From NCBI GenBank assembly GCA_017542245.1, contig JAFXXN010000078.1, positions 186,001-250,000 of the forward strand: a DNA stretch of 64,000 nt, read 5' to 3'. Shown piece by piece: positions 1-9,001 of the stretch. The position numbers and the translations under genes are program-made. The notes below the pieces were generated by a model. It was not told the origin of the DNA. It saw only the letters and a list, made by a program, of their open reading frames with translations, and did not search any database. Position 1 is the first letter of the stretch. Every line of letters begins with the position of its first letter. Origin of the DNA: Lachnospiraceae bacterium. Its GTDB lineage: Bacteria; Bacillota; Clostridia; Lachnospirales; Lachnospiraceae.

Positions 1-1149
1 GCAGCCACAACCATGCCGGATCCGCGTGTGGTCGAGGCAATGCTGCCATATATGTATGATGCTTACGGAAATGCTTCCGGAAAGTATTCCTTGGGTTTTA
101 AAGCCAGAAAAGCCATAGAAGATGCAAGGGAAAAAGTGGCGAGATTGATCGGTGCGGAACCGGATGAGATATTTTTTACAAGCGGCGCTACCGAAGGAAA
201 TAATACGGTACTTGGGAAAAATATCTGGAAGACGTTGATAACTTCAGATACAGAGCATAAATCGGTTCTGAAGGCAACAGATGTTTATAAAAGAAATTCA
301 AGATGCTTTTATGCTAAAACTGATGGGAAATGTTGTATAGATATAGATTCGCTTAAAGATAGGATTGAATATTTTATTAAAAATCAGGATGTAAAAGACT
401 TAAGCGAAGATTGTTATAACGGACTTGTCTCAATAATCCGGGTAAATAATGAGACCGGAACCGAACAGAACATTAAGGCACTGTCCGATACGGCACATGA
501 AAAAGGATTTCTTTTTCATACGGATGCCGTTCAGGCCGTAGGACATATAAAAATCGATGTGAAAAAAGACGGACTTGATTTTCTGACAGCTTCCGGACAT
601 AAATTTTATGGACCAAAGGGCATTGGATTTCTATATATAAGAAGAGGAATTAAACCGTATCCTTTGATGTATGGCGGAGAGCAGGAGCGTGGGATCCGTC
701 CGGGTACCGAGAATGTCCCTGGAATTGTGGGACTGGGAGAAGCCTGCAGGATAGCTTTAGCCGAGATGGAAGAGGATGCATTAAGAGTATGCAGTATGAG
801 CCGTTTACTTAAGGAAAGACTGCTAAAGATACCCGGTTCTAAGCAGAATGGCTTGGGAGACAGGATTTTTAATGTTTCTTTTGAAGGAATTAACGGACAG
901 TCTCTTGCCATAAGACTTGACATGGAAGGCATCTGTGTTTCTACCGGAGCGGCATGCAGCAGCGGACTTGATGAACGTTCGCATGTACTTACAGCCATGG
1001 GACTCGGAGCTTATGAAATTGATTCTTCCATAAGAATAAGCATTGGAAAATACAATACTGAAGAGGAAATTGAATTTGCAGCAAAAAAAACAGAATCGAT
1101 AGTATCCGAACTCAGGGAGTTAAATGGCGGCTATACTGTAAAGGATTAA
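1..1149 (+). CDS. Cysteine desulfurase (NifS/IscS family), 5' end missing
   Basis: PLP enzyme that takes sulfur from cysteine as an enzyme persulfide for Fe-S clusters or tRNA thiolation. The frame is open to base 1 and reads A-A-T-T just before the ATG at 13. This matches the family's DNAATT motif, so the true start lies upstream and the ATG at 13 is internal. Numbering from that ATG, the PLP lysine is about K197 in SGHKFYGPKG, the cofactor aspartate is in HTDAVQAVGH, and the persulfide cysteine is C315 in STGAACSSG. The GAACSSG loop resembles NifS-like group I enzymes. No IscU or MnmA gene is visible here, so the sulfur acceptor is unknown. The family call is firm; the subtype is not. Confidence 0.93.
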   Translation, partial: AATTMPDPRVVEAMLPYMYDAYGNASGKYSLGFKARKAIEDAREKVARLIGAEPDEIFFTSGATEGNNTVLGKNIWKTLITSDTEHKSVLKATDVYKRNSRCFYAKTDGKCCIDIDSLKDRIEYFIKNQDVKDLSEDCYNGLVSIIRVNNETGTEQNIKALSDTAHEKGFLFHTDAVQAVGHIKIDVKKDGLDFLTASGHKFYGPKGIGFLYIRRGIKPYPLMYGGEQERGIRPGTENVPGIVGLGEACRIALAEMEEDALRVCSMSRLLKERLLKIPGSKQNGLGDRIFNVSFEGINGQSLAIRLDMEGICVSTGAACSSGLDERSHVLTAMGLGAYEIDSSIRISIGKYNTEEEIEFAAKKTESIVSELRELNGGYTVKD

Positions 1150-1192
1150 CCTCTTAATGAAAATTTTATGTTTTTTATAAAGGAAAAGTGAT

Positions 1193-2131
1193 ATGATAGA
1201 ATACGATGTTCATTTACATACGGAATTTTCTACGGATTCCGAAGAAAAAGCGGAGACTGTTATTGAAAAAGCTATAGAACTCGGATTAAAAGGTATTTGC
1301 TTTACCGATCATATGGATCTTTATTTTCCTTTAGAATGTTCTAAAAAATCAGGCGGAGACTTTACTTTTGACCTTGACGGATATTTTGATAAACTGGATT
1401 ATCTTAAGAGAAAATATATGGGTCAGATTGAGATCTTATGCGGATTGGAAGCGGGTCTTAGAGATGAGATAGATCTTAGGGAAAAATGTTTTAATGAATA
1501 TCGGGAAATGGTTACGAGATACCCTTTTGATTTTGTAATAGGATCGACACATTGCCTGGAGGATATAGATCCTTACTGGGAGGAATATTGGTATGGAAGA
1601 ACGGCAGAAGAAGGTCTTGACAGATATTTTGACGCAATTGCTCAAAACTGCACTTATTACGATTGTTTTGATTCCCTGGGTCATCTTGACTATCTTGTTA
1701 GGTATGTCTCGGCGGACGCGACGATAAAAAGTATTAAAGCCAAAGGGCTTAACAATATTTCAGGTAAGAATACAGAGGATGTTTTTTCAAATCCGGAGTT
1801 ATTAAAAAGACTGTACGGAAGAGAAATATACAACCCGGCAGATTTTGCAGATCGTATTGATTATATTTTAAGAAAGATCATAGAAAAGGGATCTGCACTG
1901 GAAATAAATACTGCAGGGTTAAAATATGGTTTGGGATTTGCTCATCCCAAAAGAGAAATTCTTTTAAGGTACAGGGAGCTTGGCGGGGAACTCATTACCA
2001 TAGGTTCCGATGCTCATATGGCAGTACATTTGGCTTATGATTTTAATGCGGCCTGTGAAATGCTGAAAGATTTAGGATTTAAGTATTATTTTGTATATAA
2101 GGACAGAAAACCGGCAGGATATGTTTTATAA
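1193..2131 (+). CDS. PHP-domain phosphatase, HisJ/HisK-type histidinol-phosphatase
   Basis: A 312-residue PHP-family phosphoesterase, close in length and motifs to the histidinol-phosphate phosphatases of Firmicutes. Visible metal-binding motifs are DVHLHTEFSTDS (residues 5-16), CFTDHMD, GLEAGLRDE, IGSTHCLED and, near the end, GSDAHM. The expected reaction is L-histidinol phosphate to histidinol. No other his gene is nearby, so the substrate rests on family similarity alone; a general PHP phosphatase is the alternative. A modest ribosome site (AAAGGAAAAG) precedes the ATG. The TAA stop lies inside the first bases of a dispersed repeat (TATAACAAAATTGA). Confidence 0.8.
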   Translation: MIEYDVHLHTEFSTDSEEKAETVIEKAIELGLKGICFTDHMDLYFPLECSKKSGGDFTFDLDGYFDKLDYLKRKYMGQIEILCGLEAGLRDEIDLREKCFNEYREMVTRYPFDFVIGSTHCLEDIDPYWEEYWYGRTAEEGLDRYFDAIAQNCTYYDCFDSLGHLDYLVRYVSADATIKSIKAKGLNNISGKNTEDVFSNPELLKRLYGREIYNPADFADRIDYILRKIIEKGSALEINTAGLKYGLGFAHPKREILLRYRELGGELITIGSDAHMAVHLAYDFNAACEMLKDLGFKYYFVYKDRKPAGYVL

Positions 2132-2200
2132 CAAAATTGAGATGCGGAGCATCGCTTTGTTAACTGGAATGTGCTGAAGGCATTTAAAGGTTTTTTGTCA
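2127..2200 (+). repeat. Dispersed hairpin element, long copy A (diverged)
   Basis: Starts with TATAACAAAATTGA, whose TAA is the stop of the upstream phosphatase gene. Then comes a small hairpin GATGC-gga-GCATC, then GCTTTGTTA, which inverts the opening TAACAAA, then a region aligning with the second hairpin of the copies at 21960 and 32241 (ending AAAGGTTTTTTGTCA). The second hairpin is degraded here. It fills almost the whole gap before rqcH. Confidence 0.65.
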
Positions 2201-2210
2201 GGGTGATGTA

Positions 2211-4025
2211 ATGGCTTTTGATGGAATTGTAATAGCAAATATAGTAAGAGATTTGAAAGAAAAACTTGTCGGCGGAAGAATCCTTAAGATCCAGCAGCCG
2301 GAGAAGGATGAACTGATCATAACTATAAAAAATTATGACCAGTACAGACTGTTTATTTCAGCAGATGCAAGTCTTCCGCTTATTTATTTAAGTTCTGGCA
2401 AGAAGGAAGCACCGTTAAGTGCACCGAATTTCTGTATGCTTTTAAGAAAACACATCGGATCTGCAAGGGTGGTGGATGTATATCAGCCTGATTTTGAAAG
2501 AGTGGTTGTTTTCGAACTGGAACATCTTGATGAAATGGGAGATGTTTGCCATAAGAAACTGATAGTAGAGATAATGGGCAAGCACAGCAATATAATTTTT
2601 TGCGAGGATACTGAAGAAGGACTGATAATTGACAGTATCAAGCACGTATCGGCTGCTGTAAGTTCCGTGAGAGAGGTATTGCCGGGTAGATCGTATTTTA
2701 TACCGAGGCAGGAAGGAAAAGTAAATCCTTTGGAAATAACAGAGGGTGATTTTCTCTCAAAAATCTGCGGATACCCGGGGCCGTTGTCCAAGGCAGTTTA
2801 TATGAATCTGATCGGGTTTAGTCCCGTAATGGCAAATGAACTGCTTTTTAGGGCAGGTTTTGCTATGGATACAAATGCCGCAGATTTATCAGAGGATATG
2901 GCAGTCCATTTATATAGAAGATTTGAAGCTTTCATGGATGAGATACGGGAAGAACGGTTTAAACCGTGTATTGTTTATGACAGCCATGATAATGCGGATA
3001 CACCCGTTGATTTTGCCGCACTTGATTTAACTATATATTCCGGAAGTGAAAACAAAAAAACAGTATATTATGACAGCATAAGTGAGGTTCTTGAAAAGTT
3101 TTATGCTGAAAAGAACGCCTCGACCCGTATGAAACAAAAATCGGTGGATATAAGGAAACTGGTATCAAACGCGGTTGAGAGGGCTGTGAAAAAATACGAT
3201 ATTCAGAAAAAACAGCTTTCGGATACAGAGAAAAGGGATAAATATAAACTTTACGGAGAACTGCTCACTACGTATGGTTATGGTATCGAGGAAGGGGTAA
3301 AATCTGCTGTACTGAATAATTATTATGACGGTAATGATATAACGGTTCCTCTTGATCCCGATATATCTCCGCTTGAAAACGCAAAGAAATATTATGAGAA
3401 GTATTCAAAGCTTAAGAGAACATTTGAGGCTGTCAGCATTCAGATAAGCCAGACTGAAGAAGAACTCGAACATTTGGAGTCTGTCAAAGTAGCACTTGAT
3501 ATGGCTACGTGTGACGATGATCTTGATATTATAAAAAATGAACTGATAGAATGCGGATATATTAAGGGCCATTTTGGGAAAAAAGGAGTTCAGCGGACAA
3601 ATTCTCAAGGAAAATCGGCTAAACCGGGACGTAACGCAGGGAGCCGGGAAAAATCAAAACCGCTTCATTTTGTTACAGAGGACGGATTCCATATTTATGT
3701 AGGAAAAAATAATTATCAGAATGATGAGCTGACATTTAAATTTGCAAACGGCGGGGACTGGTGGTTCCATGCAAAGAAGAATGCGGGCTCACATGTGATC
3801 GTTAAGACTGAAGGCAGGGAACTACCCGACAGAGTATATGAACAGGCGGCAGCTCTTGCGGCATATTATTCAAAGGCTGTTGAAGGAACTAAGATAGATG
3901 TAGATTATCTGCAGCGCAAGAATGTAAAAAAGCCCAACGGTTCAAAGCCGGGATTTGTTGTATATTATACAAACTATTCTATGACTGTGGCTCCGAAGAT
4001 AGACGGGCTTACGGCGGTAGAGTAG
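2211..4025 (+). CDS. rqcH: RqcH, NFACT-family ribosome quality control factor
   Basis: Bacterial Rqc2 homologue. It binds stalled 50S subunits and drives C-terminal alanine tailing of blocked peptides; older annotations call it fibronectin-binding protein A (FbpA). The 604 residues show an NFACT-N domain (about 1-200, beginning MAFDGIVIANIV), a long helical and coiled-coil middle (about 290-450), a basic linker near 465-485, and an NFACT-R domain (about 490-600, with GGDWWFHAKKNAGSHV). At the position of the Asp-Arg pair important in Bacillus RqcH this protein has E96-R97 (FERV). The ATG follows an AGGGTGAT-like site. Confidence 0.93.
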   Translation: MAFDGIVIANIVRDLKEKLVGGRILKIQQPEKDELIITIKNYDQYRLFISADASLPLIYLSSGKKEAPLSAPNFCMLLRKHIGSARVVDVYQPDFERVVVFELEHLDEMGDVCHKKLIVEIMGKHSNIIFCEDTEEGLIIDSIKHVSAAVSSVREVLPGRSYFIPRQEGKVNPLEITEGDFLSKICGYPGPLSKAVYMNLIGFSPVMANELLFRAGFAMDTNAADLSEDMAVHLYRRFEAFMDEIREERFKPCIVYDSHDNADTPVDFAALDLTIYSGSENKKTVYYDSISEVLEKFYAEKNASTRMKQKSVDIRKLVSNAVERAVKKYDIQKKQLSDTEKRDKYKLYGELLTTYGYGIEEGVKSAVLNNYYDGNDITVPLDPDISPLENAKKYYEKYSKLKRTFEAVSIQISQTEEELEHLESVKVALDMATCDDDLDIIKNELIECGYIKGHFGKKGVQRTNSQGKSAKPGRNAGSREKSKPLHFVTEDGFHIYVGKNNYQNDELTFKFANGGDWWFHAKKNAGSHVIVKTEGRELPDRVYEQAAALAAYYSKAVEGTKIDVDYLQRKNVKKPNGSKPGFVVYYTNYSMTVAPKIDGLTAVE

Positions 4026-4074
4026 GTTTGAAAAATTTTATAAAATGTAAGAATCAGAAGGACGGAACGGTACC

Positions 4075-5127
4075 ATGATTGACAAGATGGAAAAAAAGTT
4101 CGGAAAGTATGCAATTCCCGGACTTATGAAATATATTATCATGCTGTATATTATCGGTACGGTAATAGGCATGATAAATGAAAGTTTTTATGAGGAATGG
4201 CTGATGCTCGATATTGATAAGGTCCTCGAGGGTCAGGTATGGAGAATACTAACCTTTATAATCCAGCCTGTTAATCCAGATAATATCTTCAGCACGATAC
4301 TTTCGCTCTATGTATATTTCTTCCTTGGGCTGTCTCTTGAAAAGATATGGGGAACTTTCAGATTCAATCTGTATTATATTTCCGGTATTTTATTTAATAT
4401 TTTAGCTGTAGTCGGGATTTATCTGTTTACACTGGCTGTGATAGGATATGGAGTTCCTTACGCTGTAAGCTTCAGATATCTGAACCTTACGCTGTTTTTG
4501 GGATTTGCACTTACCCTTCCCGAGATGAGGTTCGGTATGTTTGGATCTCAGACATCGACCGGAATGATCATTTCTGTCATTTATGTACTGGCTGTTACGG
4601 TTGATGTTGTTCATGCCTTTTCTTACGGAACTGAAACGGGTATTATCACTCTTATTACAAGCGGTGTATGGATAGTGCTTCTCTGTCTGAGGCCTAAAGC
4701 ACAATCGCTTGCCATTATATATGCGGTGCTTTTGGGAGTAGATATATATCAGGCATTCCGGTCATCATGGATCTACGGCGTGGTAATACTGATAGCTATA
4801 GTTGCTTCAATGCTTAATTTCCTGATACTATATATCTCATTAAAGAAGAAGGGAATAGGTTATAAGAATCCATACAGAAAACAGTTTATGGAGAGCATAA
4901 AGAGGGCAAATGCACAACGTGCTGCGGAATCTCATCCAAGAGCTGATCGTGAGAATGCAAAAGTTATAGTCTTAAGGCCTGCGGGAAATGTGTCAAGACA
5001 TAAATGTGCCGTTTGCGGAAGGACCGAGAAAGATGATGAATCGCTGGAGTTTAGATTCTGCAGTAAGTGTAACGGAAATTATGAATATTGCAGCGATCAT
5101 CTTTATACCCACAAGCATATTGAATGA
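4075..5127 (+). CDS. Rhomboid-like polytopic membrane protein with C-terminal cysteine-rich tail
   Basis: 350 residues with about six to eight hydrophobic segments between residues 18 and 260. The opening resembles a rhomboid fold: the stretch QVWRILTFIIQP corresponds to the WR(L/I)LT segment after helix 1. I see no GxSG serine motif or paired catalytic histidine, so if it is a rhomboid relative it is probably an inactive one. The soluble tail (about 305-350) carries CAVCGR, FCSKC, YCSDH and HKH, enough Cys/His to bind one or two zinc ions. It begins 49 bp after rqcH and ends 18 bp before an ABC-2 permease gene, so it may share their transcript. Its function is unknown. Confidence 0.65.
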   Translation: MIDKMEKKFGKYAIPGLMKYIIMLYIIGTVIGMINESFYEEWLMLDIDKVLEGQVWRILTFIIQPVNPDNIFSTILSLYVYFFLGLSLEKIWGTFRFNLYYISGILFNILAVVGIYLFTLAVIGYGVPYAVSFRYLNLTLFLGFALTLPEMRFGMFGSQTSTGMIISVIYVLAVTVDVVHAFSYGTETGIITLITSGVWIVLLCLRPKAQSLAIIYAVLLGVDIYQAFRSSWIYGVVILIAIVASMLNFLILYISLKKKGIGYKNPYRKQFMESIKRANAQRAAESHPRADRENAKVIVLRPAGNVSRHKCAVCGRTEKDDESLEFRFCSKCNGNYEYCSDHLYTHKHIE

Positions 5128-5145
5128 CCGAAAAGGAACACTAAA

Positions 5146-6216
5146 ATGTTTGTCAAGGATTTAAAACTAATATTCAGTGACAGAAAAATGCTTATATTGC
5201 TACTGCTGTTGATAATCATCATTACGGTCGGAGTAATATTGTGCGTAAAGGAAACCAGGGGACCGGCTGTCCGGATGGGTATAGCCGATGAGGATCAGAC
5301 TGAAGAATCCAGTCTTCTGGTAATATATTTTGATGAGAATGAAGTATTTAACCAGTATTTTCAAGTGGTAAGAGGTACCAGGGATGAATTAAAGGAAGCC
5401 TTTAACAGAGGTGAACTTGATATGTATTTAATTATCCCCAAGGATTTTACGGCTAATCTTACGGATATAATAAATATGCCGATAGAAACTGTTATCAACA
5501 GTGCCGATAAGACCAAAGCAGTCCTCCTTACCAATCTTGCAAATGCATATGCCGATTATATTACCGCTGTTGAGATTAACTGTCAGGGACTGACTGATAT
5601 CATGAGATCGGAAGGCTATGACGGAAACATTATACAGAGTAATAATGTTTCGATATCTTATGAACTTGTTCTTACTGCTCTCGGAAAGGACTCTTTCTTT
5701 AAGAGAAAAACCATAGACAGATTTGAAGGTATTTCCCTGATAAATTATTATATCTATTCCGGTATGATATTGATCATATTATATGCGGGACTATTTGCGG
5801 GACTTAAAGCTTTAAAGGAAAGACTCGGCAGAGCAGGTGAGCGTCTTGTATCGGTCGGGGTAAGCAGGAGCAGCATCTTCTTTTCGGGACTTGCAGCTTT
5901 CGTTCTGGTATATGGTGTTATCATGACGGTTGCAGTTGGACTTATTTCCGGACTCGGGGAATTGTCAATACCTCCTCTTGCTATCGGTTTTATCCTTCTT
6001 GCCATTGTTTTTGTATGTGTATTGTTCATGCTCATCTCTTATTTTGTTAAATCTGTACCGGCATATATGATCCTCGGAAATATGCTTATCCTGTTCACAA
6101 CGATAGCAGGCGGCGGGATAATACCGATTATGTATCTTCCCGAGGGGTGCGCGGCCATAGCTAAATTCACGCCTACATACTGGTTTATTAAGCTTGTGCT
6201 GGAAACAGGAATCTGA
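5146..6216 (+). CDS. ABC-2 type transporter permease
   Basis: 356 residues. It has an N-terminal transmembrane helix (about 14-33), a large extracellular region (about 35-195), then five or six membrane helices (about 200-350), the layout of ABC-2 permeases of the YhgE/ABC2_membrane_3 type. RGTRDELKEAFNRGELDMYLIIP is interrupted family-like sequence typical of the extracellular domain. It pairs with the similar gene 45 bp downstream. No ATP-binding subunit is encoded nearby, so the energy source and cargo are unknown. Confidence 0.8.
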   Translation: MFVKDLKLIFSDRKMLILLLLLIIIITVGVILCVKETRGPAVRMGIADEDQTEESSLLVIYFDENEVFNQYFQVVRGTRDELKEAFNRGELDMYLIIPKDFTANLTDIINMPIETVINSADKTKAVLLTNLANAYADYITAVEINCQGLTDIMRSEGYDGNIIQSNNVSISYELVLTALGKDSFFKRKTIDRFEGISLINYYIYSGMILIILYAGLFAGLKALKERLGRAGERLVSVGVSRSSIFFSGLAAFVLVYGVIMTVAVGLISGLGELSIPPLAIGFILLAIVFVCVLFMLISYFVKSVPAYMILGNMLILFTTIAGGGIIPIMYLPEGCAAIAKFTPTYWFIKLVLETGI

Positions 6217-6261
6217 CACTAGACAGCCGGATTTAGATTTTTTTAAAAGGATCGGGATAAA

Positions 6262-7302
6262 ATGAACCGTTTTATATTGAGAATCAAATTATTATTCAGG
6301 GATAGGACGGCCTGCCTGTGTTATGCGGTATCTGCACTTGTGATGTTCTGCCTTTTGCTGGGACTTGCCAGTGTAAGCGAAGAACGCAGTGCGGTTCCCA
6401 TAGGACTTGTGGTTGAGGATGACAGCAAAGAAGCCCTGGATCTTGCCGAAAGCATAAGAAATACTGCTGCGGTATATGTTACTGAAGGAACCGAAGAAGA
6501 ACTTAAAGAAGAACTGCTTAACGGATATATAAACTGTATCTTCATAATTGATGAAGGATATGGTGAAAGAGTACGTATGTCCGACAATGATGAGCTGGTT
6601 ACGGTTATTTCGGGAACAGATGACAGAATGTCAGTAGTTATCGGAGATATCATCGGAGGCAGCATGCTTTATGATATTTGTCTGAATAAGGCTTACCGTG
6701 CATATCTTTCTGTAGGTGATAATGAAAAACTTTCAAAAGAAGCATATAATACATATGTTATCGGGTTAAAAAATGATCCTTCTTTTGAATTTTCATTTGA
6801 TGTTACATACAGAAATCCGGACAGTCAGAAAATAGAAGAAAGCGAGATAACAAACGGCATGATCTACAGGCAGATGATTACCGGAATGCTTGCCATGCTT
6901 TTGTGTCTTATGGCTTTTGTTTCATGCAACTGTTTTTGCCTGGAATACGAGAACGGTGTTGCATACAGACTGAAAGAATTGCCGGGAAACAGATTTCCTT
7001 CTTTTCTTATGGACTTTTTTGGAATATTCGTGTATACTATACCATTGAGTATAATTGCAGGTTTTCTGAATGCAGATATAAAAGGCGTTTTATACAGTAT
7101 TGTTTATCTGGGTATAATGTGCATTGTATGTACAGTCCTTTCTAAATCAGTGAAAAAGACCGAAGCATATCAGCTGGTCGGAGCAGTTTTAGTCATAGGA
7201 CTCGGCATATTGGGATTTGTCAGTGTTTTTGCAGGTATCATCGGAGGACCTGAATTCCTGAAATATACACCGAATGCCATATATATTAATCTGCTCTTGT
7301 AA
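6262..7302 (+). CDS. ABC-2 type transporter permease, second subunit
   Basis: 346 residues with the same plan as its upstream neighbour: one N-terminal helix (about 18-38), an extracellular domain (about 40-200), then a cluster of membrane helices (about 208-346). The motif GTEEELKEELLNGYINCIFII matches the equivalent part of the first permease, so the two arose by duplication and probably form a heterodimer. It has no Walker motifs. It is followed after 14 bp by an unknown helical protein. Confidence 0.8.
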   Translation: MNRFILRIKLLFRDRTACLCYAVSALVMFCLLLGLASVSEERSAVPIGLVVEDDSKEALDLAESIRNTAAVYVTEGTEEELKEELLNGYINCIFIIDEGYGERVRMSDNDELVTVISGTDDRMSVVIGDIIGGSMLYDICLNKAYRAYLSVGDNEKLSKEAYNTYVIGLKNDPSFEFSFDVTYRNPDSQKIEESEITNGMIYRQMITGMLAMLLCLMAFVSCNCFCLEYENGVAYRLKELPGNRFPSFLMDFFGIFVYTIPLSIIAGFLNADIKGVLYSIVYLGIMCIVCTVLSKSVKKTEAYQLVGAVLVIGLGILGFVSVFAGIIGGPEFLKYTPNAIYINLLL

Positions 7303-7316
7303 GGAAGGAGTACGTT

Positions 7317-8558
7317 TTGAAAAACGAAAATGAACTCATATTTTTAGATAAATTAGAGAAAACATATTTTGAAATGGCTTTTACAGAACTTGCCATGGAT
7401 TATTACTGCCTTAAGGAAAAAGATCTGGAAAACGATCATGCGGCAGGAAATAAGGTCGCAGCAGGTTTCAGGAAGAGACTTGAAGAATTGATCGAGAGAT
7501 GCTTTAAAGAATTTGATGAACTTGAGGAAGCAGGCAGGAAAGCCGAATCTTTAAGAGAAGAACTTATCGAAAGAGTAGAACTGCTTACCGCAGCCATTGA
7601 CCGTCTGGAACTTGACAACTATGTAAAGATACGTTCCGGATTTGAAGATGAACCCTTTGATTATCCGGATAACGATGAGGCATCAAAGGTAATTTTAAGA
7701 TTTATATTCGGATATGAAGATAATAATATCGTTAATGACAGGCTTAGACAGGCAGTATATGAATTACCTGTCAGAATGACCAGGGACAGGTTTTTTGATA
7801 TTATAAAGAACGGTATGAAACTTTACATAGGTTCAGGAAAGGATGTTCTGGACAGATGCATTTATCTTCTTGAAAGTTCCTCAGGTCTTTCGGGGGACAG
7901 AATTCCGGCAGAAGTTTTTGCTGACAGAGATAAAGAAGATATAGTAACGGAATATGATTATCTTGAGAATCTTACGGGAATATGCAATTATATCTGTGTT
8001 ATCGGAAAATGCAGTAAGGAAGTAAGAGATTCGGAAAGAGGAAACATAGAAAAACTGCTTGAACTTATAAAGGTTTCTTCTGAGTTGAATGAAGATAATT
8101 ATGAGAACGCTGAAAAGATATTGTCGGGACTGGAAGGAAAGCTTGAAGATCTTTCCGAAAGGATTGTGCGTTATGAAGCCAAGCTTTCGGGATATATTGA
8201 TTCAACCGATGAGCTTGAGCCTAAAGCCGAAAGGCTTGAAAAGATGAGAAGGCTGATGTCGGATTCAATCTACGCGGATCTTGAACCTGAGGCTGACGAT
8301 GAGATAAGCGAGAATGATGTAGAAAAAGAATTTGAAAAATTCTATAATGAACTTTCCGAAAGATTTAAAGATGGGGACAGAGCGCTAAACAGAGCAAGAA
8401 TGGCTGCCTGCCTCTCAGTTATCCCGGTATTCTTTAATTCAAAGACCGAAGTTATGAATTATGTCAGAGGATCCCTGGATAGCTGCCGCAATATACATGA
8501 GAAGAACGTGGCCATTTCAAATATTGTTTCATTGTATGATGATGGCCCGCAGGATTGA
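7317..8558 (+). CDS. Unknown helical, acidic cytoplasmic protein
   Basis: 413 residues with no recognised family. It has no signal peptide or membrane helix. The sequence is rich in Glu, Lys and Leu and predicted mostly helical, with coiled-coil-like stretches near 50-95 and 250-300. The start is a TTG, supported by an AAGGAAGGAG ribosome site 6 bp upstream and by the lack of a better ATG. Only 14 bp separate it from the permease gene, so it is likely co-transcribed and may act with the permease pair, but the sequence gives no direct evidence for that. Confidence 0.7.
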   Translation: MKNENELIFLDKLEKTYFEMAFTELAMDYYCLKEKDLENDHAAGNKVAAGFRKRLEELIERCFKEFDELEEAGRKAESLREELIERVELLTAAIDRLELDNYVKIRSGFEDEPFDYPDNDEASKVILRFIFGYEDNNIVNDRLRQAVYELPVRMTRDRFFDIIKNGMKLYIGSGKDVLDRCIYLLESSSGLSGDRIPAEVFADRDKEDIVTEYDYLENLTGICNYICVIGKCSKEVRDSERGNIEKLLELIKVSSELNEDNYENAEKILSGLEGKLEDLSERIVRYEAKLSGYIDSTDELEPKAERLEKMRRLMSDSIYADLEPEADDEISENDVEKEFEKFYNELSERFKDGDRALNRARMAACLSVIPVFFNSKTEVMNYVRGSLDSCRNIHEKNVAISNIVSLYDDGPQD

Positions 8559-8578
8559 ACCGATACCGGTTTTTTAAG
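8558..8578 (+). terminator. Weak terminator-like hairpin
   Basis: AACCG, four-base loop, CGGTT, then TTTT directly after the stop of the unknown helical protein gene. The stem is only five pairs, so it may be a partial terminator or chance. Confidence 0.4.
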
Positions 8579-8614
8579 TCGGAGGAACCGTTCGGGTCAT
8601 GTGGAGGATGAAAA

Positions 8615-8950
8615 GTGATAGAATGGAGTAATAAGCTTTATCTGTCGGAAACCATGATGGAAAAGCCGAGAAAATTAAAAAAAATCAGGAAAAAGCTTGA
8701 AAAACCCGATAAACTTCGTTTCGGAGCATATCTGATCACACTTAATTCAAACGGTAAGGATCTTTTTGATATTTATAATATACTGACATTTCCTGCAACT
8801 CATTTTAAGAAAGAAGAATGGAATGTCAAGATAATAGGTGTAGCACAAAATTCCGATGAGGCTCAGGAGTTGGCCGGAAGTATTGTCATGAAGCTGATGA
8901 AAGAAAATGTGAGCCTTGATCCGGCAGCATTAAAAGAATATTTCAGATAG
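8615..8950 (+). CDS. Small conserved-looking unknown protein
   Basis: 111 residues from a GTG start with a good GTGGAGGAT ribosome site. The N-terminal third is very basic (KPRKLKKIRKKLEKPDK). The rest looks like a compact alpha/beta domain (FGAYLITLNSNGKDLFDIYNIL). I recognise no family. It sits just before the DUF2953-ytfJ pair and may be part of that transcript. Confidence 0.65.
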   Translation: MIEWSNKLYLSETMMEKPRKLKKIRKKLEKPDKLRFGAYLITLNSNGKDLFDIYNILTFPATHFKKEEWNVKIIGVAQNSDEAQELAGSIVMKLMKENVSLDPAALKEYFR

Positions 8951-8962
8951 AATAGGAATTTA

Positions 8963-8986
8963 CGGCTTAAGCGGTTGTTTAAGCCG
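8963..8986 (+). other. Perfect 8-bp hairpin before the DUF2953 gene
   Basis: CGGCTTAA, eight-base loop, TTAAGCCG, followed by GGTTAGGAG, which holds the next gene's ribosome site. It has no T-run, so it is not a standard terminator; it could be an mRNA processing or stability structure. Confidence 0.45.
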
Positions 8987-9001
8987 GGTTAGGAGCAGGC
9001 T

